NCBI GenBank assembly: GCA_050251735.1
Contig: JBFWMF010000006.1
Span: 80,590-144,589 of the forward strand
DNA length: 64,000 nt
Direction of reading: 5' to 3'
From: Desulfitobacterium sp050251735
Lineage (GTDB): Bacteria; Bacillota; Desulfitobacteriia; Desulfitobacteriales; Desulfitobacteriaceae
The position numbers and the translations under genes were made by a program. Shown here in pieces: positions 33,987-41,399 of this stretch. The notes under the pieces are model-generated. The model worked only from the letters and a program-made list of their open reading frames with translations. It had not been told where the DNA came from and did not search any database. The first letter of the stretch is position 1. Every line of letters begins with the position of its first letter.

Positions 33987-34036
33987 GTGGAAGTGGCAAC
34001 GGTATGATGGGCTCTTCAGAAGAATGGGACAAGAAA

Positions 34037-34069
34037 AAGGCCGCTACTAATAAATTGTAGCAAGGCCTT
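34037..34069 (-). terminator. Terminator of the DUF2680 gene
   Basis: AAGGCC plus GCTAC pair with GTAGC plus GGCCTT; on the minus strand the stem is followed by TTTTTCTTG. Confidence 0.75.
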
Positions 34070-34125
34070 GGGGGTGGAAGTAACTTTAGAATATTTTAAA
34101 GGTTATTGTTGGTTAGGGGATGGTT

Positions 34126-34464
34126 TTAGTACATCATATTAGAAGCATAGCCTTGATTCATCATATTAGAACCGTAACCACCGCAATGTTGTCCATAAAA
34201 ACCGCCAAGGTTTCCTTTTTCGATAGCTTGATTACGATATTGTTGGTCTTGGTTGATATTATCTTTCGCATATTTAGCTTCTTCTTTGGTCATAGCACCG
34301 GCTTCTACTTGCTTATCAATAATCTGTTGCTGTACAGTAAACAATTGGCTATAAAGATTTTTGAGTTCATCAGCTTTAGTTGAATCGTTATCAGCAAAAG
34401 CCGCTGTTGCCCCGCCAATCGTAAGAGCAATTGTAAGAATTCCTAAGGCAATTTTCTTTTTCAT
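34126..34464 (-). CDS. DUF2680 (YckD-like) Met-rich secreted protein
   Basis: This 112-residue protein has a signal peptide (MKKKIALGILTIALTIG ... AFA-D), a helical DUF2680 segment (ELKNLYSQLFTVQQQIIDKQ, MTKEEAKYAKDNI) and a Gly/Tyr/Met tail with one His-Cys (YGQHCGGYGSNMMNQGYASN). The tail suggests metal binding; function of the family is not known to me. ATG 34464 follows GGAGGG; the longer frame to 34515 overlaps the promoter. TTCAT repeats on this strand lie at 34527-34564. Confidence 0.8.
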   Translation of the reverse strand: MKKKIALGILTIALTIGGATAAFADNDSTKADELKNLYSQLFTVQQQIIDKQVEAGAMTKEEAKYAKDNINQDQQYRNQAIEKGNLGGFYGQHCGGYGSNMMNQGYASNMMY

Positions 34465-34510
34465 GTTATTCCCTCCAATATTTTTCCTTGAGTGAATTAA
34501 GTACATTATT

Positions 34511-34564
34511 AGCATAGCTCAACCTTATGAAGAGCTTGAGAAGAAGTTTTGAATATCTTGTGAA
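34511..34564 (-). promoter_or_regulatory. TTCAT-repeat promoter 7 (DUF2680 gene, minus strand)
   Basis: Read on the minus strand, TTCAC, TTCAA, TTCTC and TTCAT follow each other at 11-bp steps (34564 down to 34527), and TATGCT (34516-34511) starts 15 bp after the last half-site. This is the only copy on the minus strand, and the gene it faces is also on the minus strand. Confidence 0.78.
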
Positions 34565-34715
34565 TTTTGGTCATTATAATAATAATTTAAAATCGATTAA
34601 ATCGGTTGCTTCAATTTATGAAGGTAGCCTATTTTTTGCACTATGAATTCGGTTTCAACACATGATAGATTTTGAAGATATGAAACTCAAAATTTATTTT
34701 AGAATTAAATTATTC

Positions 34716-34777
34716 TTGAAAGATTCACGGATATGGTCTACAATGCAAATATAGGATATATAGGGTACCCCCCTATA
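34716..34777 (+). promoter_or_regulatory. csoR-copA promoter with CsoR-type operator
   Basis: TTGAAA (34716-34721), 17 bp, TACAAT (34739-34744). Just downstream lies TATAGGGTACCCCCCTATA (34759-34777), a G/C-tract dyad of the CsoR operator kind, placed to block transcription until Cu(I) binds CsoR. Confidence 0.82.
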
Positions 34778-34809
34778 CTATATGGAATTCCTAAAGGGAG
34801 TTGTGTGCT

Positions 34810-35142
34810 ATGGGTGACGAAGTCAAGGATAACTGTTCTAGCTGTGGAACTGATGAGAGCGGAATAAGAACAGCCCACCATGACGAAAAGACAATTAAAG
34901 AGTTAGTTAATCGTTTGAATCGAATTGAAGGGCAGGTTCGAGGTGTGAAAGGAATGATTGAAAAGCATACGTATTGTGATGATGTGCTTAATCAGATCAC
35001 CTCGGTACAATCTGCTTTAGATGGAGTGTCTAAGTTGTTGCTAGAAAAGCATTTTAAGTCTTGTGTCAAGGATCGTTTGAGTCAGGGTGATGATGAAGTT
35101 ATCGACGAACTATTAAAGACTATATTCCGCATGAAGAAATAG
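34810..35142 (+). CDS. csoR: Copper-sensing transcriptional repressor CsoR
   Basis: This 110-residue four-helix DUF156 repressor has the Cu(I) ligand set Cys-His-Cys: THTYCDDVL-type KHTYCDDVL and EKHFKSCVKD (His-x3-Cys). NRLNRIEGQVRGVKGMIE is the family signature. Extra Cys/His residues occur in the N-terminal arm (NCSSCGTDES, AHHDE). ATG 34810 is chosen with AAAGGGAG 9 nt upstream. It probably represses itself, copA and perhaps copZ. Confidence 0.93.
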   Translation: MGDEVKDNCSSCGTDESGIRTAHHDEKTIKELVNRLNRIEGQVRGVKGMIEKHTYCDDVLNQITSVQSALDGVSKLLLEKHFKSCVKDRLSQGDDEVIDELLKTIFRMKK

Positions 35143-35202
35143 TGCGAATTCTACACATTTGGGTATATAAAAACAACGCGGAATATTAAGGAGGGAAAAA
35201 AC

Positions 35203-37662
35203 ATGGCTAATAAAACCTTGAAGATAGAGGGGATGACCTGTGCGGCCTGTGCTAAGGCTGTGGAGCGAGTCACCAAAAAACTCGAAGGGGTTACCGAATC
35301 CAATGTTAATTTGGCGACTGAAAAGCTTAATATTAGTTTTGAGGAGGACAAACTAACCGTTGGAGATATACAAGCTGCGGTGGAAAAGGCAGGCTATAAG
35401 GCCCTTACTGATGATGTTAGCAAAACGTTAAAAATTGAGGGCATGACTTGCGCAGCCTGTGCTAAGACCGTGGAAAGAGTGACGCGTAAGCTTGAAGGTG
35501 TGATTGAGGCCAATGTGAATTTGGCGACTGAGAAGCTGAGCATAAGCTATGAACCCTCTCTAGTGGGCGTATCCGACATAAAGAAGGTCATAGAAAAAGC
35601 GGGCTATAAGGCAATAGAAGAAGAAACGACAGTCGACCTTGATAAGGAACGGAAGGAGGAAGAACGGAAACAACTTTGGCAGAGGTTTGTGATCTCGGCA
35701 ATCTTCACGGTTCCCTTACTTTATATGGCAATGGGACATATGTTTGGAGAAGTGATCGGTTTAAAACTACCCGTGTTTATTGATCCTATGATGAATCCGC
35801 TTAACTTTGCCTTTGTTCAACTGCTACTGACAACCCCTGTTATGATTGCAGGAAGAAAGTTCTTTGCGATAGGATTTAAATCCTTGTTCCGAGGAAGTCC
35901 TAATATGGATTCCCTCATTGCCATGGGGACTTCTGCAGCATTTTTTTATGGATTATATGCTATCGTTCAGATTTATGCTGGAGATGTAGCTTATGCCAAT
36001 CAACTCTACTTTGAAGCGGCGGGAACAATTATTACTCTAATTTCTCTGGGTAAATATCTTGAGGCTGTTACAAAGGGTAAGACATCAGAGGCCATCAAGA
36101 AGCTGATGGGACTTGCACCCAAAACAGCCCTTGTCGTAAGAGAGGGTAAAGAAGTTGTCATCAACATTGATGAAGTTGAGGTTGGAGACGTAATTATTGT
36201 CAAACCCGGTGAAAAGATGCCAGTAGATGGTGAAGTGATCGAGGGAAATACGGCTGTAGACGAATCTATGCTTACTGGTGAAAGTATGCCGGTAGAAAAG
36301 AATATTGGGGATACAATTATTGGGGCAAGTATTAATAAGAATGGAACGATAAAGTATAGAGCCACTCGGGTTGGTAAGGATACGGCGTTGGCTCAGATTA
36401 TTAAACTGGTTGAAGATGCCCAAGGCTCCAAGGCTCCGATCGCTAAACTTGCTGATGTTATTTCAGGTTACTTTGTACCTATCGTTATCGGAATCGCCAC
36501 CTTTTCAGCTTTGGCCTGGTATTTTATAGGCGGGGAGTCCACTGTGTTTGCCCTCACCATCTTCATCTCTGTCTTGGTTATTGCTTGTCCATGCGCTTTG
36601 GGTTTAGCTACTCCGACTGCGATCATGGTGGGAACAGGCAAGGGTGCTGAACATGGGGTATTGATCAAGAGTGGCGTGGCTTTAGAAACAACTCATAAAA
36701 TAAAGACCATTGTCTTTGATAAAACCGGTACCCTTACTGAAGGTAAGCCGAAGGTGACCGATGTAGTGGTAGCCAATGGGATATCTCAAAATGATTTATT
36801 ACAATTGGCCGCTACTGCAGAAAAAGGTTCAGAGCATCCTTTAGGGGAGGCCATCGTCAAAGGGGCAGAAGAGCAGGGCTTAGAATTTAAAAAGCTAGAA
36901 TCCTTTAAAGCCATTCCAGGCCATGGAATTGAAGTAGATATTGAGGGTAAACATCTTCTGCTGGGCAACAGGAAATTGATGATTGAAAGAAAGGTATCCC
37001 TTGAAAATTTGGAAGAAACTTCGGATCGGCTAGCTGAAGAAGGTAAGACTCCTATGTATATCGCTATGGACAACAAGTTAGCGGGGATCATCGCTGTAGC
37101 GGATACGGTCAAAGAGAACAGCAAAAAGGCTATTGAAAGACTTCATGACATGGGAATTGAAGTGGTCATGATTACTGGTGATAATAAGAGAACCGCTGAA
37201 GCGATTGCTAAACACGTAGGTATAGACAGAGTATTAGCCGAGGTTTTGCCTGAGGATAAAGCGAATGAAGTTAAAAAGCTTCAAGATGAGGGCAAAAAGG
37301 TGGCCATGGTGGGTGACGGAATCAATGACGCGCCGGCTCTTGCCCAAGCTGATATAGGTATAGCCATCGGCTCAGGGACAGATGTGGCCATGGAATCAGC
37401 AGATATCGTGCTAATGAGAAGTGATTTGATGGATGTGCCAACTGCGATTCATTTGAGTAAAAGTACAATACGAAATATTAAACAAAACCTATTCTGGGCT
37501 TTCGGTTACAATACCTTAGGAATACCTGTTGCCATGGGAGTTCTCCACATCTTTGGTGGACCGTTGCTTAATCCGATGTTTGCAGCAGCAGCCATGAGTT
37601 TCAGTTCATTGTCTGTATTACTAAATGCTTTGCGTTTGAAAGGGTTTAAGCCTGTAGGATAA
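35203..37662 (+). CDS. copA: Cu(I)-exporting P1B-1 ATPase CopA
   Basis: This 819-residue pump has two N-terminal HMA domains (each GMTCAACAK, residues about 10 and 81), eight expected TM helices, TGES, the CPC motif in VIACPCALGLATPTA, DKTGTLTEG, the HP motif in SEHPLGEAI, GDGINDAPALAQA and the C-terminal YN and MxxSS elements (FGYNTLGIPVA; AAMSFSSLSVLLNALRL) of the copper class. It follows csoR by 60 nt with AGGAGGG upstream. Confidence 0.96.
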   Translation: MANKTLKIEGMTCAACAKAVERVTKKLEGVTESNVNLATEKLNISFEEDKLTVGDIQAAVEKAGYKALTDDVSKTLKIEGMTCAACAKTVERVTRKLEGVIEANVNLATEKLSISYEPSLVGVSDIKKVIEKAGYKAIEEETTVDLDKERKEEERKQLWQRFVISAIFTVPLLYMAMGHMFGEVIGLKLPVFIDPMMNPLNFAFVQLLLTTPVMIAGRKFFAIGFKSLFRGSPNMDSLIAMGTSAAFFYGLYAIVQIYAGDVAYANQLYFEAAGTIITLISLGKYLEAVTKGKTSEAIKKLMGLAPKTALVVREGKEVVINIDEVEVGDVIIVKPGEKMPVDGEVIEGNTAVDESMLTGESMPVEKNIGDTIIGASINKNGTIKYRATRVGKDTALAQIIKLVEDAQGSKAPIAKLADVISGYFVPIVIGIATFSALAWYFIGGESTVFALTIFISVLVIACPCALGLATPTAIMVGTGKGAEHGVLIKSGVALETTHKIKTIVFDKTGTLTEGKPKVTDVVVANGISQNDLLQLAATAEKGSEHPLGEAIVKGAEEQGLEFKKLESFKAIPGHGIEVDIEGKHLLLGNRKLMIERKVSLENLEETSDRLAEEGKTPMYIAMDNKLAGIIAVADTVKENSKKAIERLHDMGIEVVMITGDNKRTAEAIAKHVGIDRVLAEVLPEDKANEVKKLQDEGKKVAMVGDGINDAPALAQADIGIAIGSGTDVAMESADIVLMRSDLMDVPTAIHLSKSTIRNIKQNLFWAFGYNTLGIPVAMGVLHIFGGPLLNPMFAAAAMSFSSLSVLLNALRLKGFKPVG

Positions 37663-37697
37663 CTCAAATTGCCAAACCCAATGCCAAGAAATTGAGA

Positions 37698-37723
37698 TAA
37701 TCTGCAAATATACGGGCAGATTA
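37698..37723 (+). terminator. Hairpin between copA and copZ
   Basis: TAATCTGC/GCAGATTA with a 10-nt loop; the T run is weak, so it may only lower read-through into copZ. Confidence 0.45.
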
Positions 37724-37755
37724 GATATTATCAGTAGTTGAAAGGGGTTAATTAA

Positions 37756-37971
37756 ATGAAAAAGAAAATATCTATTGAGGGAATGAGCTGTGGACATTGC
37801 GTGAATCATACAAGAGAGGCTTTAAGTGAATTAAATGGAGTAACCCAGGTGGAAGTTAGCCTTGAGGGTAAATACGCTATAGTTGAAGCAAGCGAAGATG
37901 TAAGCGATGATACAATTAAAGCTGCCGTTGAAGAAGTGGGATACGAGGTTGTAGGGATCGAAGAAGCATAA
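37756..37971 (+). CDS. copZ: Copper chaperone CopZ
   Basis: This 71-residue single HMA domain has the metal site EGMSCGHCVNHTREAL. The His after the first Cys-Gly (CGHC) is common in CopZ chaperones that hand Cu(I) to CopA and CsoR. It lies about 90 nt after copA with AAAGGGG upstream. Confidence 0.93.
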   Translation: MKKKISIEGMSCGHCVNHTREALSELNGVTQVEVSLEGKYAIVEASEDVSDDTIKAAVEEVGYEVVGIEEA

Positions 37972-38285
37972 TCCTATCAAGTGATTCCAAGCTTCAGATG
38001 GAGTTTGCCTATATCAGCAGTTATCTCTCACTTATAGAAGATGTAAGTCTTAGGGCTGGTAGTCATCGTTAAATAATTAGAGATAAACAGAGAAGCCCCA
38101 AGCGTTTTGCTATGCTTTCTATGTGGAAGTGTATATCATTTTGCTTAGGGCTTTTCTTTATGATTGTTTGCTTTTATATTTTATGAACACTCTTGCTTAG
38201 AACTAATTCATAGTGATAAGCTACAAAGTGAATGAGTATCTTCAATAAGTGGATGCTCATTGTTTATGAAGGAGGTAAGTTAGGG
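37972..38285. other. Gap between copZ and the flavoprotein gene
   Basis: It holds a broken copy of the TTCAGATGGAG stem at about 37994 (see 44807) and a terminator-like stem at 38093-38153 (AAGCCC, AAGC pairing with GCTT, GGGCTT across a long loop, followed by TTCTTTA). A promoter could not be defined by eye. Confidence 0.5.
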
Positions 38286-38921
38286 ATGAAAGTCATATTA
38301 GTTAATGGTAGTCCTCATGCGCATGGCTGTACATATCATGCCCTAGAAGAAGTGGCAAAGACGCTCAATACTGAAGGAATTGAAACACAAATCTTCCAAC
38401 TGGGTACAAAACCCTTAACTGGCTGTACCGCCTGTAAATCCTGCTCAAAATTAGGACGCTGCATTTTCTCAGACTGTGTCAATGAGTTTCTTGACCTTGC
38501 CCAAGATGCTGACGGTTTTATTTTTGGTTCTCCTGTGCACTATGCGGGTGCTGGTGGTGCGATCACTTCTTTCTTAGCTCGGGTGTTCTATGCAGATTCC
38601 CACGCAGGCAGAAAGTCATTTTATTTAAAACCAGCTGCAGCTGTCGTCTCTGCCAGGAGGGCTGGAACAACAGCCGCCCTTGACCAGCTCAGCAAGTATT
38701 TCACTATATCCCAGATGCCAGTAATCTCCTCACGATATTGGAATATGGTTCACGGTATTACACCTGAAGATGTTAAAAAGGATTTAGAAGGCCTACAAAC
38801 AATGCGTATATTAGCAAGGAATATGGCATGGTTCTTAAAGTGCAAAGAGGCAGGGATAAAAGCTGGCGTGCCGTTCCCTGAAAAGGAAGAAATCATCCAT
38901 ACTAATTTCATCCATGAGTAA
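38286..38921 (+). CDS. NADPH-dependent FMN reductase/iron-sulfur flavoprotein-like
   Basis: This 211-residue flavodoxin-fold protein starts MKVILVNGSPHAHGCTY (FMN phosphate loop) and has GSPVHYAGAGG in the second flavin loop. The cysteines in GCTACKSCSKLGRC fit the compact CX2CX2CX5C motif of iron-sulfur flavoproteins (Isf), so a 4Fe-4S cluster is possible. It is an oxidoreductase of unknown partner. ATG 38286 follows AAGGAGG; the upstream frame start at 38232 has no such site. Confidence 0.82.
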   Translation: MKVILVNGSPHAHGCTYHALEEVAKTLNTEGIETQIFQLGTKPLTGCTACKSCSKLGRCIFSDCVNEFLDLAQDADGFIFGSPVHYAGAGGAITSFLARVFYADSHAGRKSFYLKPAAAVVSARRAGTTAALDQLSKYFTISQMPVISSRYWNMVHGITPEDVKKDLEGLQTMRILARNMAWFLKCKEAGIKAGVPFPEKEEIIHTNFIHE

Positions 38922-38960
38922 AAATACAAGGTCCTGAGAAAGTACATTTAATTTAGAAGT

Positions 38961-38992
38961 AAGTGGAGGATACAACCACTTGCTTTTTTTTT
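38961..38992 (+). terminator. Terminator after the flavoprotein gene
   Basis: AAGTGG and CCACTT flank a 9-nt loop, followed by GC and a long T run. The rest of the 400-nt gap holds a short dispersed repeat (39002) and a sigma-54 promoter. Confidence 0.78.
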
Positions 38993-39001
38993 ATTGTCAA
39001 A

Positions 39002-39028
39002 AAGCATAACGACCTTGTATAGTTTCCT
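39002..39028 (+). repeat. Short dispersed repeat, copy 2
   Basis: ATAACGACCTTGTATAG then TTTCCTCC here matches ATAACGACCTTGCATAC then TTTCTTCC at 21627-21652 (22 of 26 bases). Both copies directly follow a terminator T run. Confidence 0.45.
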
Positions 39029-39266
39029 CCTGCAAAAGTGCAGCTAGGCAGCTGTCTCGCCAGAGGCTTGGCATCAGCCAGGCATTCCTTTAAGAATTGA
39101 TTCAAAGGCGAAGGAGAAAACGGCAATTATGGTTGGCTATAGCTAGTGTAGCAAATGAGACAATCCCTGTTTGATATCACTCATTATCGATTATATTGAA
39201 AGCTTTAGAAGCCCTAAATATGCCAAAGCAAAACGGAATTAAGCTGTAATAAGAGGTGTGTCTTAG

Positions 39267-39284
39267 TTGGCATGAGATTTGCAT
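39267..39284 (+). promoter_or_regulatory. Sigma-54 promoter of the Met-rich/polyferredoxin operon
   Basis: TTGGCATGAGATTTGCAT: GG at 39269-39270, GC at 39281-39282 (12-bp step). It is nearly the same as the doxX promoter at 8763. The NtrC-type regulator encoded at 41400 is the likely activator. Confidence 0.82.
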
Positions 39285-39323
39285 TATGTTAACCGCGGCC
39301 CAAATTATAAGGAGGAATGCGTA

Positions 39324-39716
39324 ATGCAAAAAAGAAAGGCAATAAAGAGAGGGATGCTCATCTCTCTGATTAGTCTGAGCCTTTTATTCAGTTTTACTAG
39401 TATTAGTTTGGCTGAAGAAAGTGGACAAATGGGTGGGATGGATATGAAAGTAGAGTCAACTTCAGAGAATTCTATGTCCGAGCACGAAGCCACGCCTGAC
39501 ATGGATCTCAACATGGAGGGAATGAAGGAAAGTGATAAAGAAGAAAAAAATACTGGAGAACATGGTGAAGAACAAAGCGAAGGTCATGAAGAAAAAGGCG
39601 AAACCTCTGAGGAAGTTAATTGGGTAGTCGTCGGAGGATTTCTAGCAATAAACGCAATGATTATCCTAATTGCCGCTATCTCAAAGCACTCAAATAGAGT
39701 TGAACCTCAACAGTAG
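39324..39716 (+). CDS. Met/Glu/His-rich exported membrane-anchored protein
   Basis: This 130-residue protein has a signal peptide (MQKRKAIKRGMLISLISLSL ... LAEE), a low-complexity middle part rich in Met, Glu and His (SGQMGGMDMKVES, MDLNMEGMKES, GEHGEEQSEGHEEKG) and a C-terminal TM helix (VVVGGFLAINAMIILIAAI). Met-x2-Met and His clusters suggest a metal-binding external segment. AAGGAGG is 8 nt before ATG 39324. It is co-transcribed with the polyferredoxin from a sigma-54 promoter. No known family was recognised. Confidence 0.72.
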   Translation: MQKRKAIKRGMLISLISLSLLFSFTSISLAEESGQMGGMDMKVESTSENSMSEHEATPDMDLNMEGMKESDKEEKNTGEHGEEQSEGHEEKGETSEEVNWVVVGGFLAINAMIILIAAISKHSNRVEPQQ

Positions 39717-39736
39717 ATAAGGAAGGTGATAAGAGT

Positions 39737-41134
39737 ATGTCAGTCACAAGAAAAGCTGAATCAAAAAGCCAAAATATTCCTGAAGGAAAAAAGAATAATT
39801 TGCTAAATAATAAAGTGATTCGTTCTATTCTCACGAGTCGCTGGTTTCCAGCTATAATCCAGATACCTGTGCTCGCTGTATTTACGCTCATAGTTGTTGA
39901 ATTAATTGCCGGACCTGGTTCCGCACATGATAACTTTGGTACAGCAGGAACTTGGGTGCTCTGGTGGCCTCTCATACCGATCATTTTCGTTCTTCTCGGA
40001 AGGTTCTGGTGTGCAATATGTCCTTTTGCTACAGTAAGTGACTTTGTTCAAAAAATAGTAGGGAATAATCGACCTGTCCCGCAATTTTTAAGGAAATATG
40101 GGATTTGGATTATTGATATCTTCTTTATCTTAATCACATGGTCTGATCATACCTTAGGTGTTGTGGAAAATCCTCGAGGCTCTGGAATACTGCTTCTTAT
40201 AATGACGACTGGAGTTATCGCCAGTGGGGCATTTTTCGAGCGCCGTACCTGGTGTCGGTATGTGTGCTTCTTGGGGGGGCTATCTGGAAACTACGCTCGT
40301 TCTGGCGCTTTAGAACTCCATGCGACCCCAGAGAAATGTGCGAAATGCACGACCCAGTCTTGCTATAAGGGGAATGAAAAAATTGCTGGTTGCCCAATGT
40401 TTGAATTTCCTCGGACTATGGATAGCATGGCCCGTTGTAACTTATGTGCAAACTGCATTAAAACCTGCCCGAATGATTCTATTCAATTAGTGACACGAGT
40501 CCCTTCCAAAGGCTTGTGGTTTATTAAGAAACCGAAATTTGAGGAAGCTTTCCTCGCGATAGTCATCATGGGAATTGTCTTTGTTCAGAACATTACTATG
40601 CTGGAAGTCTGGCAAGAAATTCTCAAAGCACTTGAAAACTTTATAGGTACGACAAATTACTTTGTAACCTTTACGATTACCTTCCTTATCGCAATGGCTA
40701 TACCGGTGCTTGCCTTGTTTGGAAGTAGTTATGTTTCGGAACTTGCGAATAAACGAAGCACAATTGAAAACTTCGCTCGTTTCGGTTACGCCTTAATTCC
40801 TTTGGATCTTGCTGGACACATTGCCCATAATCTGTTCCATTTACTTGCTGAAGGGAAATCCGTCATCTTTACTTTTATGGCACTATTCGGTGTAGAGGTG
40901 GGTCACGGAGCATCAACAGCACTGATGAGTGACTCAACAATTCAAATATTACAATATGTGTTAATTGCAATTGGTACGTTTGCCTCGATTTTCGCAGCCT
41001 ATAAAATTTCTAAAACGAATTTTGAAGCTGAAGGCAAAACAATATCAAGTTTCATGCCTTTTGCAATCTTAACTTTAATACTAGGAGCGATCAATATTTA
41101 TCTCTTCATGCTCCCGATGGCTATGAGAATGTAG
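39737..41134 (+). CDS. NapH/NosR-like membrane 4Fe-4S protein
   Basis: This 465-residue polytopic protein has paired cysteine motifs typical of membrane polyferredoxins: WCAICPFATVSD and WCRYVCFLGGLSG on membrane loops, then a ferredoxin-like stretch CAKCTTQSCYKG ... CPMFEF ... CNLCANCIKTCPND. About eight TM helices are expected. Such proteins pass electrons from the quinone pool to outside acceptors or into maturation systems. Its partner here is the Met-rich anchored protein. The operon ends at a strong terminator. Confidence 0.83.
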   Translation: MSVTRKAESKSQNIPEGKKNNLLNNKVIRSILTSRWFPAIIQIPVLAVFTLIVVELIAGPGSAHDNFGTAGTWVLWWPLIPIIFVLLGRFWCAICPFATVSDFVQKIVGNNRPVPQFLRKYGIWIIDIFFILITWSDHTLGVVENPRGSGILLLIMTTGVIASGAFFERRTWCRYVCFLGGLSGNYARSGALELHATPEKCAKCTTQSCYKGNEKIAGCPMFEFPRTMDSMARCNLCANCIKTCPNDSIQLVTRVPSKGLWFIKKPKFEEAFLAIVIMGIVFVQNITMLEVWQEILKALENFIGTTNYFVTFTITFLIAMAIPVLALFGSSYVSELANKRSTIENFARFGYALIPLDLAGHIAHNLFHLLAEGKSVIFTFMALFGVEVGHGASTALMSDSTIQILQYVLIAIGTFASIFAAYKISKTNFEAEGKTISSFMPFAILTLILGAINIYLFMLPMAMRM

Positions 41135-41151
41135 TAAAAAAATATTTCAAG

Positions 41152-41189
41152 GAGAAACGCTTGAGCCCTTGTTCGCGTTTCTCTTTTTT
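41152..41189 (+). terminator. Terminator after the polyferredoxin gene
   Basis: GAGAAACGC/GCGTTTCTC perfect stem, then TTTTTTG. Confidence 0.88.
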
Positions 41190-41295
41190 GTTATCTTTAT
41201 TTTTAAATAGGTATAGAAGTCAGACTATATACTGCAGATAGCAGTGTGACGGCCAAAAGAATAGGTAAACGTTAAGTATGAGGCGATACGGTTAG

Positions 41296-41331
41296 AAAGG
41301 TTTACGAATGAACTTTAGTAAACCTTTTTTG
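41296..41331 (+). terminator. Second hairpin before the NtrC-type gene
   Basis: AAAGGTTTAC/GTAAACCTTT perfect 10-bp stem, then TTTG. It lies 70 nt before the regulator and may insulate or attenuate it. Confidence 0.75.
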
Positions 41332-41399
41332 TATTGGCAAAGGTATTAAAGTTTAGCAAGGGTTGAAACTATAAACGTTAATAGCATTTGGAGGTAACC

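Noticed and set aside
37756..37971. CsoR operator in front of copZ
   Set aside because: No GGG-CCC dyad like the one at 34759 is present between 37663 and 37755; copZ may depend on read-through from copA.
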